DNA of 17,588 bases. Origin: Methanomicrobiales archaeon. GTDB lineage: Archaea; Halobacteriota; Methanomicrobia; Methanomicrobiales; Methanoculleaceae. The notes beneath the pieces are model-generated. The model had not been told where the DNA came from, searched no databases, and saw only the letters and a list, made by a program, of their open reading frames with translations. How positions within the stretch are numbered: the stretch's first letter is position 1; each line of letters opens with the position of its first letter. Where the stretch lies: contig JAAZID010000020.1 of the NCBI GenBank assembly GCA_012510295.1, forward strand, positions 1 through 17,588, read 5' to 3'. Shown here in pieces: positions 1 to 7,179 of the stretch. The position numbers and the translations under genes are program-made.

Positions 1-711
1 CGCCGGGATGAGGATATTTCCTATGAGGCTTGCGGCGGCGATGGGGGAGAGGATGACGTCGTAGCGCCCGGTATCGACCCTGTCGCCACCGAGGGAGCGG
101 TAGGCAAGCGAAGCCGCCGCTTCCCCGACCGCCCGTGGGTCGATATCGGCGAGGAACGGGGAAGCGTCGAACTCATAGCCCGTGGACTGTTCCCGTATCG
201 CCTCAAGGGAGGCCGCCGCGATCGTTCTCTCCATGCTGTATGCGACACCGTTTGTATTTGCAAGCTCCCGGTGTGATCGGCCGAGGTCGACCCCGCCGCC
301 GATGATATCCACCGGGTGTTCCGCCGCGCCGGCGAGGAGGTCTTCGACCATGCCAGCCGCATTCCCGATATCTACAGCGAGATCCAGGTCCGCCGAGGGT
401 GCAGAGAACATCGCCACATCCGGGACCGGAAGCCCGCCCCACTCCTGTGCCGTGGCGATCCTCCCGCTCGCAAGCGCCGCATCGAGGCACTCCATCCAGC
501 GGTCAGGGTCGCCGGTGCTTGAGAATCCTATCCGTCCATCCTTGATGGTCCGGATGGTCATACTCCAGGACTCCGATTCCTCGGCGGTTCCGAGGATCCC
601 CTTCTTGATCCCGGCGCTGACGCTCCGGCCACGGATGCAGAAGGCCTCGACCTCGTCGGCCCGCCGCTCGCCCTCCTGGAGGACTTTCTCGATAAGACCC
701 TCTCTGTTCAT
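1..711 (-). CDS. tldE: TldE/PmbA-family metalloprotease-partner protein, partial
   Basis: This is the TldE (PmbA) partner of the TldD/TldE peptidase complex, which processes small peptides in the cytoplasm. I translated it directly from the minus strand: an ATG at 711-709 opens 237 codons with no stop, and the frame runs off the left window edge, so the C-terminal part is missing. It begins MNREGLIEKVLQEGERRADE and contains a segment around residues 138-160 (GGGVDLGRSHRELANTNGVA) typical of the family, where a self-strand reads 'N.NG'. The start overlaps the tldD stop in an ATGA arrangement (4 bp), indicating translational coupling. In characterised pairs TldE lacks the HExxxH zinc site carried by TldD, and none is visible in this part. 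The family call rests on the pairing with TldD plus sequence style. The TldE role is secure; the exact peptide substrate is unknown. Confidence 0.88.
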   Translation of the reverse strand, partial: MNREGLIEKVLQEGERRADEVEAFCIRGRSVSAGIKKGILGTAEESESWSMTIRTIKDGRIGFSSTGDPDRWMECLDAALASGRIATAQEWGGLPVPDVAMFSAPSADLDLAVDIGNAAGMVEDLLAGAAEHPVDIIGGGVDLGRSHRELANTNGVAYSMERTIAAASLEAIREQSTGYEFDASPFLADIDPRAVGEAAASLAYRSLGGDRVDTGRYDVILSPIAAASLIGNILIPA

Positions 712-2036
712 TCGCCCCGCCCTCCAATCATCGCTCCATCAAGCAGGAGGTGCGGTGCGCCGTCACTCACCGGCACGGTCTGCCCTCCTTTGCCACAGTA
801 TCCCGGGCTCATCCTTCGATCGTCCCCGATAAGGGTGATGTCGTGGAGCGTCGAGAGGATCTCGCCCGAGAGTGAGACATCCCTGACCATACCGGTCGCT
901 TCCCCGCCCTCGATCAGGTAGCCGTACTCGGCGTTGAACTGAAACACCCCCCGGCCGGGGTCGACCTGGCCGCCCCGGGAGCCTATCAGCAGGATGCCGT
1001 CCTTACATTCGGCCATGATCTCATCGTACGTCGCATCCCCGTTCTCGATGAAGGTGTTGCTCATCCGGACTATCGGGGGCGCACCGTGCTCGGCGCGGGC
1101 GTGGCCGGGAACACCGTCCCCGACCGCCGCGAGAGTCTCACGGTTGTGGAGGAAGGATGTGAGGATACCGTCACGGATGATCTCGGTCCGCTGAACCGCC
1201 ACCCCCTCTGCATCCACGGGGATGAACCCGAACTCGTGGAGAGAGGGTTCGTCCACGATCACGAGCCCCGATCGTCCGATCTGCTCGCCGATCTTCCCCG
1301 CGAGGACCGATGCGCCCTCGCGGACGAGGTCGCCCTCACTCGCGTGGCCGACGGCCTCGTGGGTGAAGACCCCCGCGAGTTCAGGGTCGAGCACGGCGCG
1401 CATCGCCCCGCCCTTTGCGAGTTTTGCATCCAGGAGCGAGACAGCGACCTCGCCGGCCTTCTGGCCGAGATCCTGCTTACCCCGGAGGTTAAACCCGGTG
1501 GTGATATGGTCGCGCTCGCTCCCCATCTGCATCACGCCGTTTCGGGAGGCTATCGCGAGAACCGAAAACCCTGACCGAACCGCCTCGTACGAGAACTCGT
1601 TCCCGCTCGAGTCGAGGAACCGGACCGAATCGATCCCCTCGGTGTAGCGGGCCCGGGTGTTCGCCACCTCAGGGATCCGCGCTGCGCTCTCGATCCCGGC
1701 GAGCAACCGGGTCTTCTCCTCGAGGTCGATCTCCCGGGGATCCTCCGCGAGCGGCGGAACCGGGAGGAGTGCGCGCGGTGCATCGGCGAGGTCTATCTGG
1801 TCATGGGTGACCACGGCCAGGCGCGTCGCAGCCTCGACGAGGGCGTCTACCTCGCGCCTCGAATCGATGTTAACGTGGTCACGGGTGAGGATGCCCCAGC
1901 CCTTCGGTCCGAGTGCCCTGACCACGGTCCGGTCAAAATATGAGGTGCCTGCCGACTCGATCACGCCGTTATCGATATCGATCAGGGTGGCTTCACCCTG
2001 CACGCACCGTATATCATAATATCTTGTTTCTGTCAT
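708..2036 (-). CDS. tldD: TldD-family zinc metalloprotease
   Basis: This encodes a 442-residue TldD protein, the catalytic half of the TldD/TldE heterodimer. The zinc-binding motif HEAVGH (HExxxH) is at residues 226-231, followed by ASEGD as in the family. The N-terminal half (about 1-200) contains the usual DSSGNEFSYEAVRSG region, and the C-terminal half holds the GRGGQVDPGRGVFQFNAEYG-like metalloprotease barrel motif near residues 350-375. Length is close to the usual 450-480. In bacteria TldD/E matures microcin B17 and degrades antitoxin peptides; in archaea it is regarded as a general peptidase, and no dedicated substrate is visible here. The ATG at 2036-2034 lies 7 bp after the lon stop and the gene's TGA overlaps the tldE ATG, so the three genes form one transcription unit. 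There is no strong Shine-Dalgarno sequence directly before the start, consistent with coupling to lon. Confidence 0.95.
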   Translation of the reverse strand: MTETRYYDIRCVQGEATLIDIDNGVIESAGTSYFDRTVVRALGPKGWGILTRDHVNIDSRREVDALVEAATRLAVVTHDQIDLADAPRALLPVPPLAEDPREIDLEEKTRLLAGIESAARIPEVANTRARYTEGIDSVRFLDSSGNEFSYEAVRSGFSVLAIASRNGVMQMGSERDHITTGFNLRGKQDLGQKAGEVAVSLLDAKLAKGGAMRAVLDPELAGVFTHEAVGHASEGDLVREGASVLAGKIGEQIGRSGLVIVDEPSLHEFGFIPVDAEGVAVQRTEIIRDGILTSFLHNRETLAAVGDGVPGHARAEHGAPPIVRMSNTFIENGDATYDEIMAECKDGILLIGSRGGQVDPGRGVFQFNAEYGYLIEGGEATGMVRDVSLSGEILSTLHDITLIGDDRRMSPGYCGKGGQTVPVSDGAPHLLLDGAMIGGRGE

Positions 2037-2043
2037 AGGACAA

Positions 2044-3984
2044 TCAGGTCACAGAGCGCCCGACGGTCGAGTCAAACATGCCGGTCGTCGGGTTGACAGC
2101 CATCTTCCGGATCTTTGCGAAGAACCCCTCACGGTTCTCAGGTATGAGGGCGTTCTGGAGAACCTCCTCGATGTGGTCGACCGGGATGACCTCGACCATC
2201 GTGCGGTAGCGCTCCTCAATGAGGACATCATCGAGGTTCGACCGCGGTATGATCACCTTCTTGATCCCGGCCTTTGCAGCGGCCTCGATCTTGTAGGTGA
2301 CGCCGCCTATCGGGAGGACGTCACCCCGGACCGAGAGCGATCCCGTCATAGCGACGTCCTGGCGCACCGGTATATCCTCAATAGCGCTTATGACCGCTGT
2401 AGCGACGGTCACGGAGGCCGAGTCGCCCTCGACGCCGCCGTAGGTTCCGATGAACTGGATATGGATATCGATGTTCCTGATATCTTTGCCCGTGAACTTC
2501 TTGATCAGGGCGCTGACGTTCGTTATCGATTCTTTGGCGATGTCCTTGAGCATGCCGGTCGCGATCACCGTGCCGTTCGCACCCTGGCTCGGTGTCACCT
2601 CCGCCATCACCGGGAGAACCGAACCTGAATCACTCCCCATAACAGCAAGCCCGTTCACCCGCCCGACCTGGGCGCCCTCAACCACAGTTATGTCGTAGTC
2701 GCGGCTCCGGCGTATGTACTCATCCGATATCTGGTCCTCGATCGAGCGGGCGGTCGCCTTTGCACCGATGACATGCTTTGCCGTGGTGAAGTCCGCACCC
2801 TCCTGCCGGGCGAGATCCCCCGCCACCCGGATAAGTCCACCCATATCACGGAGCTTCAGGGTCAGGTGACCCTTCCGGTTCGAGCGCCGCCGGGCCTCGC
2901 GGAGAACCTCAAGCATGGCGTCCCGGTCAAAGTGCGGGATCTTTCCGTCGTTTGTGACCTCCTGGGCGATGAACCTGATAAATTTCCGACGGTTCTCGGA
3001 GGTATCCTCCATCGTCTCCTGCATGTAGACCTCGTAGCCGTAGCCCCGGATACGCGACCGGAGTGCCGGATGCATACCCTGGATGGCGTCGAGGTTGCCC
3101 GCCGCGATCATGACAAACTGGCAGGGGACCGGTTCGGTCCTGACCATCGCGCCGCTTGAGCGTTCGCTCTGGCCGGTTATCGGGAAGCTGCCTTCCTGAA
3201 GCGCGGTCAGCAGGTTCTGCTGGGAGTGCGGGGTGAGGGTGTTGATCTCATCGATGAAGAGGACGCCCCCGTGCGCCCGGTGGACGGCACCGCTCTCGAC
3301 ACGATCATGAGATGGGGTCTCAAGACCCCCGCTCTGGAAGGGGTCGTGCCGGACATCGCCGAGCAGGGCGCCCGCATGTGATCCGGTGGCATCGACAAAC
3401 GGCGCGGGGGTGTTCGGGTCATGTGTGACCAGGAGTTTTGGGACCATCGTCTCCTCACGGGGCGTCGAGTACTTCAGCGCCATGAAGACGAATGCGGCGG
3501 CGATGATGCCCATGAGCCACTGGGATGCGAGGATCGCATAACCGATTATGCCCAGGATAAGGAGCATGATAAGGGTGCTCCGCATCTGGATCTTCTTCCT
3601 CGCCTCCATCTTATGGGCGCCGACGATCTGCTTGCCGCGACCGGCCGGCACGGTCCTGATTATCGGGTTATTGTTATCCTCGGAGTTCGGGTAGACCAGA
3701 ATGTCCTGCAACTCCTCCTTCGGGAGTAGTTCAGCCATGGCCTTTGCCAGCATCGACTTACCGGTTCCGGGGCTGCCGATCATCATAACGTGCCTGCGCT
3801 GGACCGCGGCCTTCCTGATCACCTCAACGGCATGTTCCTGTCCGATAACCTGATCGATGAGATTCGGAGGTACATCGATATCTGACGATGCGCTCAGCTC
3901 AAGACCGGCGAGATCGTCAATATCCGCCAGCTCGCCATTCGTGAGCTCAATATCTGGAATTTCTTTAGAAGTCGTTGAATCCAT
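2044..3984 (-). CDS. lonB: Archaeal LonB, membrane-anchored ATP-dependent protease
   Basis: This is the archaeal Lon protease, which unfolds and degrades damaged or regulatory proteins at the cytoplasmic face of the membrane. Numbering from the chosen start: Walker A GSPGTGKS at about 70-77; two closely spaced hydrophobic stretches at about 137-172, inserted inside the AAA+ domain as is characteristic of LonB; Walker B VLFIDEI at about 241-247; and the C-terminal Ser-Lys protease with the catalytic serine in GDSAS (about S522) and lysine in TYKIEAA (about K565). I chose the ATG at 3984 (protein MDSTTSKEIPD..., 646 aa) rather than the in-frame ATG at 4032. The latter lies upstream of the TATA element that should drive the gene, whereas 3984 has AGAGGT at 4000-3995. 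The gene leads an operon with tldD and tldE. The family call is certain; the start is inferred. Confidence 0.96.
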   Translation of the reverse strand: MDSTTSKEIPDIELTNGELADIDDLAGLELSASSDIDVPPNLIDQVIGQEHAVEVIRKAAVQRRHVMMIGSPGTGKSMLAKAMAELLPKEELQDILVYPNSEDNNNPIIRTVPAGRGKQIVGAHKMEARKKIQMRSTLIMLLILGIIGYAILASQWLMGIIAAAFVFMALKYSTPREETMVPKLLVTHDPNTPAPFVDATGSHAGALLGDVRHDPFQSGGLETPSHDRVESGAVHRAHGGVLFIDEINTLTPHSQQNLLTALQEGSFPITGQSERSSGAMVRTEPVPCQFVMIAAGNLDAIQGMHPALRSRIRGYGYEVYMQETMEDTSENRRKFIRFIAQEVTNDGKIPHFDRDAMLEVLREARRRSNRKGHLTLKLRDMGGLIRVAGDLARQEGADFTTAKHVIGAKATARSIEDQISDEYIRRSRDYDITVVEGAQVGRVNGLAVMGSDSGSVLPVMAEVTPSQGANGTVIATGMLKDIAKESITNVSALIKKFTGKDIRNIDIHIQFIGTYGGVEGDSASVTVATAVISAIEDIPVRQDVAMTGSLSVRGDVLPIGGVTYKIEAAAKAGIKKVIIPRSNLDDVLIEERYRTMVEVIPVDHIEEVLQNALIPENREGFFAKIRKMAVNPTTGMFDSTVGRSVT

Positions 3985-4015
3985 CGTCGGGTTTACCTCT
4001 TTGTTGCACTGGTAC

Positions 4016-4023
4016 TTATATAA
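4016..4023. promoter_or_regulatory. Symmetric TATA box shared by divergent lonB and prs
   Basis: The octamer TTATATAA is its own reverse complement and lies in the short gap between the divergent genes. About 26 bp on either side would place transcription starts near 3993 for lonB (roughly 9 nt before its ATG at 3984) and near 4046 for prs (about 20 nt before its ATG at 4066, with AAAGGTG in the leader at 4055-4061). No second TATA-like element is obvious in the gap. The positions are read directly; shared use is inferred. Confidence 0.6.
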
Positions 4024-4065
4024 TTTATTCATGCTCGTTCAAATACTTTCTACCAAAGGTGTTCT

Positions 4066-4923
4066 ATGAGAGTAATCAGCACGGAACGATCCCAGGTTCT
4101 GGCAGCCCGGGTTTCAGAAAAGTTGGGAGTTCCTCTTGCGAAGACAAGATTTTCCCGGTTTCCTGATGGAGAGATCTACCTCAGGTGCGAGGATCTGGAT
4201 GATGAGACCCTGATCGTCAGTAGCATCACTGATAATGATATGCTTGTGCAGACTCTTCTTGCTATCGATGCCGCTGACGGATCGAGGAACACGCTGGTTA
4301 TACCGTACCTCGGTTATGCCCGCCAGGACAGGAGGTTCGGGCCGGGTGAGCCGATCAGCGCCCGGGCGGTAGCACGAGCCCTCTCAAGCGGCATCGAACG
4401 GGTGATCGTGGTCGACGTCCACGACCCTGCTGTGCTGGACTACTTCGGCGTCCCGGCAACGGGAATCACCATCGCGCCTGCGATCGGGGGATATATCGGC
4501 GACCTCCACCTGAGAGAGCCCCTCGTCCTCGCCCCGGATGAGGGCGCGATCGGGTTTGCGTCCACTGTTGCGGCGGCCGGCGGATGGGACTGCGACTTCC
4601 TGCAAAAGACCCGCCTATCCGGCGAGGAGGTCAGGATCGCTCCAAAGGCCGTCGATGTCGCCGGGCGCGTGGTCGTGATTGTGGACGACATCATATCCAC
4701 CGGGGGCACCCTCGCGACAGCCGCCAGCATGCTTCACGAACAGGGAGCAGCGTCCATCCACGCTGCCTGTGTCCACGGGGTGCTTGCGAGCGGCGCTTAC
4801 ATGCGCCTGAGGACCGCCGGGGTCTCCTCGGTCGTATCGAGTGACACCTACGAGAACGCCTCAAGCTTCATATCGGCCGCGAGCACGATCGCGACAGCGA
4901 TCCAGGAAGATGTTTGTCGTTGA
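4066..4923 (+). CDS. prs: Ribose-phosphate pyrophosphokinase (PRPP synthetase)
   Basis: This enzyme transfers pyrophosphate from ATP to ribose 5-phosphate, giving PRPP for nucleotide, histidine and, in methanogens, tetrahydromethanopterin-related pathways. The 285-residue protein is the shorter archaeal type. Visible motifs are RFPDGEIY at about 31-38, the GYARQDRRFGPGEP nucleotide-binding segment at 83-96, VVDVHDPAVLDYF at 115-127, the flexible catalytic loop around K181 (KTRLSGEEV) and the PRPP-binding motif VVIVDDIISTGGTLATA at 203-219. AGGTG at 4057-4061 is the likely ribosome binding site. The 3' end overlaps rtcA by 14 bp. It is the first gene of a plus-strand cluster with rtcA and nob1, transcribed from the symmetric TATA element shared with lonB. 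Confidence 0.96.
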   Translation: MRVISTERSQVLAARVSEKLGVPLAKTRFSRFPDGEIYLRCEDLDDETLIVSSITDNDMLVQTLLAIDAADGSRNTLVIPYLGYARQDRRFGPGEPISARAVARALSSGIERVIVVDVHDPAVLDYFGVPATGITIAPAIGGYIGDLHLREPLVLAPDEGAIGFASTVAAAGGWDCDFLQKTRLSGEEVRIAPKAVDVAGRVVVIVDDIISTGGTLATAASMLHEQGAASIHAACVHGVLASGAYMRLRTAGVSSVVSSDTYENASSFISAASTIATAIQEDVCR

Positions 4924-5893
4924 TGGATCCTGCCTGGAAGGGGGAGGGCAGATACTCCGTGTGGCAATCGCGGCATCAGCGATATCCGCGACTCCGGTCA
5001 CCGTCACCCGGATCCGGGAGAACCGGCCAAAGCCGGGACTCGCCCCCCAGCACATCGCTGCGGTCCGCGCGGTCGCCGGGACCTGTGATGCTGAGTGCGA
5101 TGGTCTCCAACCCCGGAGCCGCGAGATCACGTTCACCCCAGGCCGGCTCCGGCGGGCCGACATCACGGTCGACCCCGGTACCGCCGGGAGTATCCCCCTC
5201 ATCCTCCAGGCCTGGCTCCCGGTAGCCCTCCACGCCGGCGGGAGCATCGAGGTCCGGGGCGGCACCGAGGTTGCATGGAGCCCGACGATCGACTATCTTG
5301 AGTATGTCCTCACACCGGTGCTCCGCCGGGCAGGGGCCTCGATCGATATCGACGTTCTCGACCGGGGCTACTACCCACGGGGAGGCGGACGGGTGCGCGT
5401 CCGGGTGGAACCGGCCCGTCTCCGTCCGATCGCTATCCCGGAGGAGGAACCTGTGTGCGGGGTCATTTCCTGCTCCTCAAACCTCCCGGGGCATGTCACA
5501 GGACGCCAGGCCGCCGCGGCAAAGAACCTCCTCGAGCGTGATCTCAATGTCCCCTGCACCACCACACTCGACCACCGGGAGGGAGGAGCAGGGGTCGGGA
5601 GTTCCGTCACGGCATGGATGGGAGCGAAGGGCGCCGTCGCTCTCGGGAAGAGGGGGCTTCCTGCCGAGAAGGTGGGCCGGATGGCCGCCCGGGGTCTGGT
5701 CGAGGAGGGCCGGGGTGGTGGCGCAGTCGACGTCCACCTCGCCGACCAGCTCCTCATATACATCGCCTGCTACGGCGGGGAGTACACCACCCATACGCTC
5801 TCGATGCATGCAAAGACTGCCTGCTGGCTTCTCGCAGAGTTCGGGTACCCGGTCAGGTGCCGGGAGGACGATGTCGTGGAGTTCTCGGCATGA
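4910..5893 (+). CDS. rtcA: RNA 3'-terminal phosphate cyclase
   Basis: RtcA uses ATP to convert an RNA 3'-phosphate to a 2',3'-cyclic phosphate through an adenylated histidine. The 327-residue protein starts MFVVDGSCLEGGGQILRVA; the GSxxEGGGQxxR signature at the very N-terminus fixes the start at 4910 rather than an ATG at 4841, which lies inside prs in another frame. Further conserved pieces are ENRPKPGLAPQH at about 38-49, the STAGSI-like segment DPGTAGSIPLILQ near residue 90, and the C-terminal MHAKTACWLL with the probable catalytic histidine near residue 300. Length is close to the family norm (about 330-340). It overlaps prs by 14 bp and nob1 by 4 bp (ATGA), so it is co-transcribed and probably translationally coupled. 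The ribosome binding site is weak (AGGA just before the ATG). Confidence 0.95.
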   Translation: MFVVDGSCLEGGGQILRVAIAASAISATPVTVTRIRENRPKPGLAPQHIAAVRAVAGTCDAECDGLQPRSREITFTPGRLRRADITVDPGTAGSIPLILQAWLPVALHAGGSIEVRGGTEVAWSPTIDYLEYVLTPVLRRAGASIDIDVLDRGYYPRGGGRVRVRVEPARLRPIAIPEEEPVCGVISCSSNLPGHVTGRQAAAAKNLLERDLNVPCTTTLDHREGGAGVGSSVTAWMGAKGAVALGKRGLPAEKVGRMAARGLVEEGRGGGAVDVHLADQLLIYIACYGGEYTTHTLSMHAKTACWLLAEFGYPVRCREDDVVEFSA

Positions 5894-6348
5894 CGCAGCT
5901 GGTCCTCGATGCCTCGGTCTTCTTCTCAGAGATACCGGTGGAGGGGCCGGCATGGACCACCCCGTCGGTGGTGGAAGAGCTCAGTGATCTCCATGCGAAA
6001 TGCCGGTTTGAGGTGCTCGTTGCAACCGTCCTCCGGGTCCGGGAGCCGCGCGGAGAGGATCTGAACCGGGTGGATGCGGCCGCGCTCCAGACCGGGGATG
6101 CCGGGGTGCTCTCCCCGGCCGACCGGGATATACTCGCGCTCGCGCTGGAACTCGGCGCCGTCCTCATCACCGACGATTTCGCGGTCCAGAACGTGGCGCA
6201 CCGTCTCAGTATAACGACCCGGAGCATCAGGCAACGGCCCGCCCGGGCGATCCGGTGGCGCTACCGGTGTAGCGGGTGCGGCCGCTACTGGCGGGAGCCG
6301 GGCGATTGTCCCGTCTGCGGTGCGGCAATTAAACGAAAAATTAAATAG
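5890..6348 (+). CDS. nob1: NOB1-type ribosome-assembly endonuclease (PIN domain plus zinc ribbon)
   Basis: Archaeal and eukaryotic Nob1 cleaves the 3' end of the small-subunit rRNA precursor. The 152-residue product has a PIN domain at about 1-110 with acidic residues in the expected order: D7 (LVLDAS), E29/E30 (VVEEL), D78/D80 (SPADRD) and D95/D96 (ITDDF). A rubredoxin-like zinc ribbon follows at about 124-146, with cysteines C127, C130, C140 and C143 (CSGCGRYW and CPVCG). This domain pairing is specific to Nob1. The start at 5890 is set by the ATGA overlap with the rtcA stop; an upstream extension of the same frame lies inside rtcA and is not needed. The C-terminus is basic (KRKIK), consistent with RNA binding. 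Its last codons contain a TATA-like sequence that may serve the next gene. Confidence 0.94.
   Translation: MTQLVLDASVFFSEIPVEGPAWTTPSVVEELSDLHAKCRFEVLVATVLRVREPRGEDLNRVDAAALQTGDAGVLSPADRDILALALELGAVLITDDFAVQNVAHRLSITTRSIRQRPARAIRWRYRCSGCGRYWREPGDCPVCGAAIKRKIK
6338..6347 (+). promoter_or_regulatory. TATA-like element for the gfcR-like gene, inside the end of nob1
   Basis: AAATTAAATA sits in the last codons of nob1. Its core TTAAATA (6341-6347) is centred about 26 bp before the A of the ATG at 6370, which would give a leaderless transcript. The bases just before the ATG are pyrimidine-rich with no Shine-Dalgarno motif, as expected for leaderless translation. The AT-rich run also encodes lysines of nob1, so part of it may simply be coding. 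Confidence 0.4.
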
Positions 6349-6369
6349 ATCGCCGGAAACCTCTCTTCC

Positions 6370-6984
6370 ATGTCAGCGCTCGAAGACTTGATCACAAAGG
6401 CAAAGGCACTCCAGGCGGAGGGGCACACGCCGGGCCAGATCTCGGATGAACTGGGTCTCTCGATGGAGACGGTCACCTGGCTCCTCACCCAGCCAAAGGG
6501 TATGGAGGCGCCAAAGGACGTCCACATCGACTGGACGGCGGTCGGGAGCCACGGGGCACTGCTGGATGATATAGCGATGATGATGCTCAAACGCTTCTTC
6601 TACCTGGCAGAGGGGAAGAAGGTACTGAGTGCCGGGGATATGCTCGATACGGTCGTCGGTATCGCGCCGTCAGGGGTCCCGCTCGCCACCCTCATCGCCG
6701 CGGAGGAGGGATTGAAACTCGCGATCTACCTCCCGGCAAAGCACAGCCGGAGCGAGGCCCCCACCGGATCGCTCGCCGGCACATTCGCAACGATCACCGG
6801 GCAGCGCTGCATCATAATCGATGATGTCGTCACGACCGGGACGACACTCACCGAGACGATAGAGTTCCTGAGAGAGCATGGCGCCACGCCGGTGGCGGTC
6901 TGGTCACTCTTCGACAAGCGGGGTGTCCGGGAGGTCGGCGGTGTCCCGGTCTATTCGCTCTTCACGATATCGAGGCTGGGGTGA
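6370..6984 (+). CDS. gfcR: PyrE-like phosphoribosyltransferase-family transcription regulator (GfcR type)
   Basis: This 204-residue protein combines a short N-terminal helix-turn-helix (about residues 18-40, GHTPGQISDELGLSMETVTW) with an orotate-phosphoribosyltransferase-like domain. The PRPP-binding loop IIIDDVVTTGTTLT is at about 149-161. Proteins of this architecture are annotated as orotate phosphoribosyltransferase-like proteins; in haloarchaea the family member GfcR regulates sugar-degradation genes. In a methanogen the regulon is unknown, and binding PRPP or a nucleotide as the signal is an inference. It lies 21 bp after nob1 in the prs-led cluster but may have its own leaderless promoter. 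A hairpin follows its stop immediately. A catalytic PyrE cannot be excluded from sequence alone, but the N-terminal HTH argues for regulation. Confidence 0.85.
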   Translation: MSALEDLITKAKALQAEGHTPGQISDELGLSMETVTWLLTQPKGMEAPKDVHIDWTAVGSHGALLDDIAMMMLKRFFYLAEGKKVLSAGDMLDTVVGIAPSGVPLATLIAAEEGLKLAIYLPAKHSRSEAPTGSLAGTFATITGQRCIIIDDVVTTGTTLTETIEFLREHGATPVAVWSLFDKRGVREVGGVPVYSLFTISRLG

Positions 6985-6986
6985 AG

Positions 6987-7007
6987 GAGAGCCTGCTACA
7001 GGCTCTC
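6987..7007 (+). terminator. Hairpin after the gfcR-like gene
   Basis: GAGAGCCTG (6987-6995) and CAGGCTCTC (6999-7007) form a perfect 9-bp stem with a CTA loop, starting 2 bp after the stop codon. No T-tract follows, so it is either a weak terminator or an mRNA 3'-end stabiliser. The rest of the 195-bp gap up to the thermosome gene holds a smaller ACCAC-C-GTGGT symmetry at about 7018-7028 and no gene that I can support. Confidence 0.5.
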
Positions 7008-7130
7008 TCCGGGCAGACCACCGTGGTTCACGACCCCGGCAGAGGTCTCAGGCGCGCAGAGGAGAGCAGCAGACGAGCAGCCCACGCGGATCAACCGGGG
7101 AGAGCAGGAGAGGCCGGACCTATCGACTAC

Positions 7131-7171
7131 TATATATAGAACCTCTGAACAAAACTAACGGACAAAGGAGG
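7131..7171 (+). promoter_or_regulatory. Thermosome promoter (TATA box) and strong ribosome binding site
   Basis: TATATATA at 7131-7138 predicts a transcript start near 7160. The resulting leader carries AGGAGG at 7166-7171, 8 bp before the ATG at 7180. This is the strongest promoter plus Shine-Dalgarno combination in the window, fitting a highly expressed chaperonin. I saw no clear repeat flanking the TATA box that would mark a heat-shock repressor operator. Confidence 0.75.
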
Positions 7172-7179
7172 ATTATACT

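Noticed and set aside
182..832. 216-residue plus-strand open frame at the left edge
   Set aside because: It spans the tldE/tldD junction on the opposite strand; both Tld frames are clearly coding and coupled by ATGA.
4841..4909. Upstream ATG extension of rtcA (23 extra residues)
   Set aside because: The extension lies inside prs, is basic and low-complexity, and precedes the conserved N-terminus that begins at 4910.
6985..7130. Heat-shock repressor operator upstream of the thermosome
   Set aside because: The symmetries here are near the gfcR stop, over 100 bp before the TATA box, and none flanks the TATA or start site as known archaeal heat-shock operators do.
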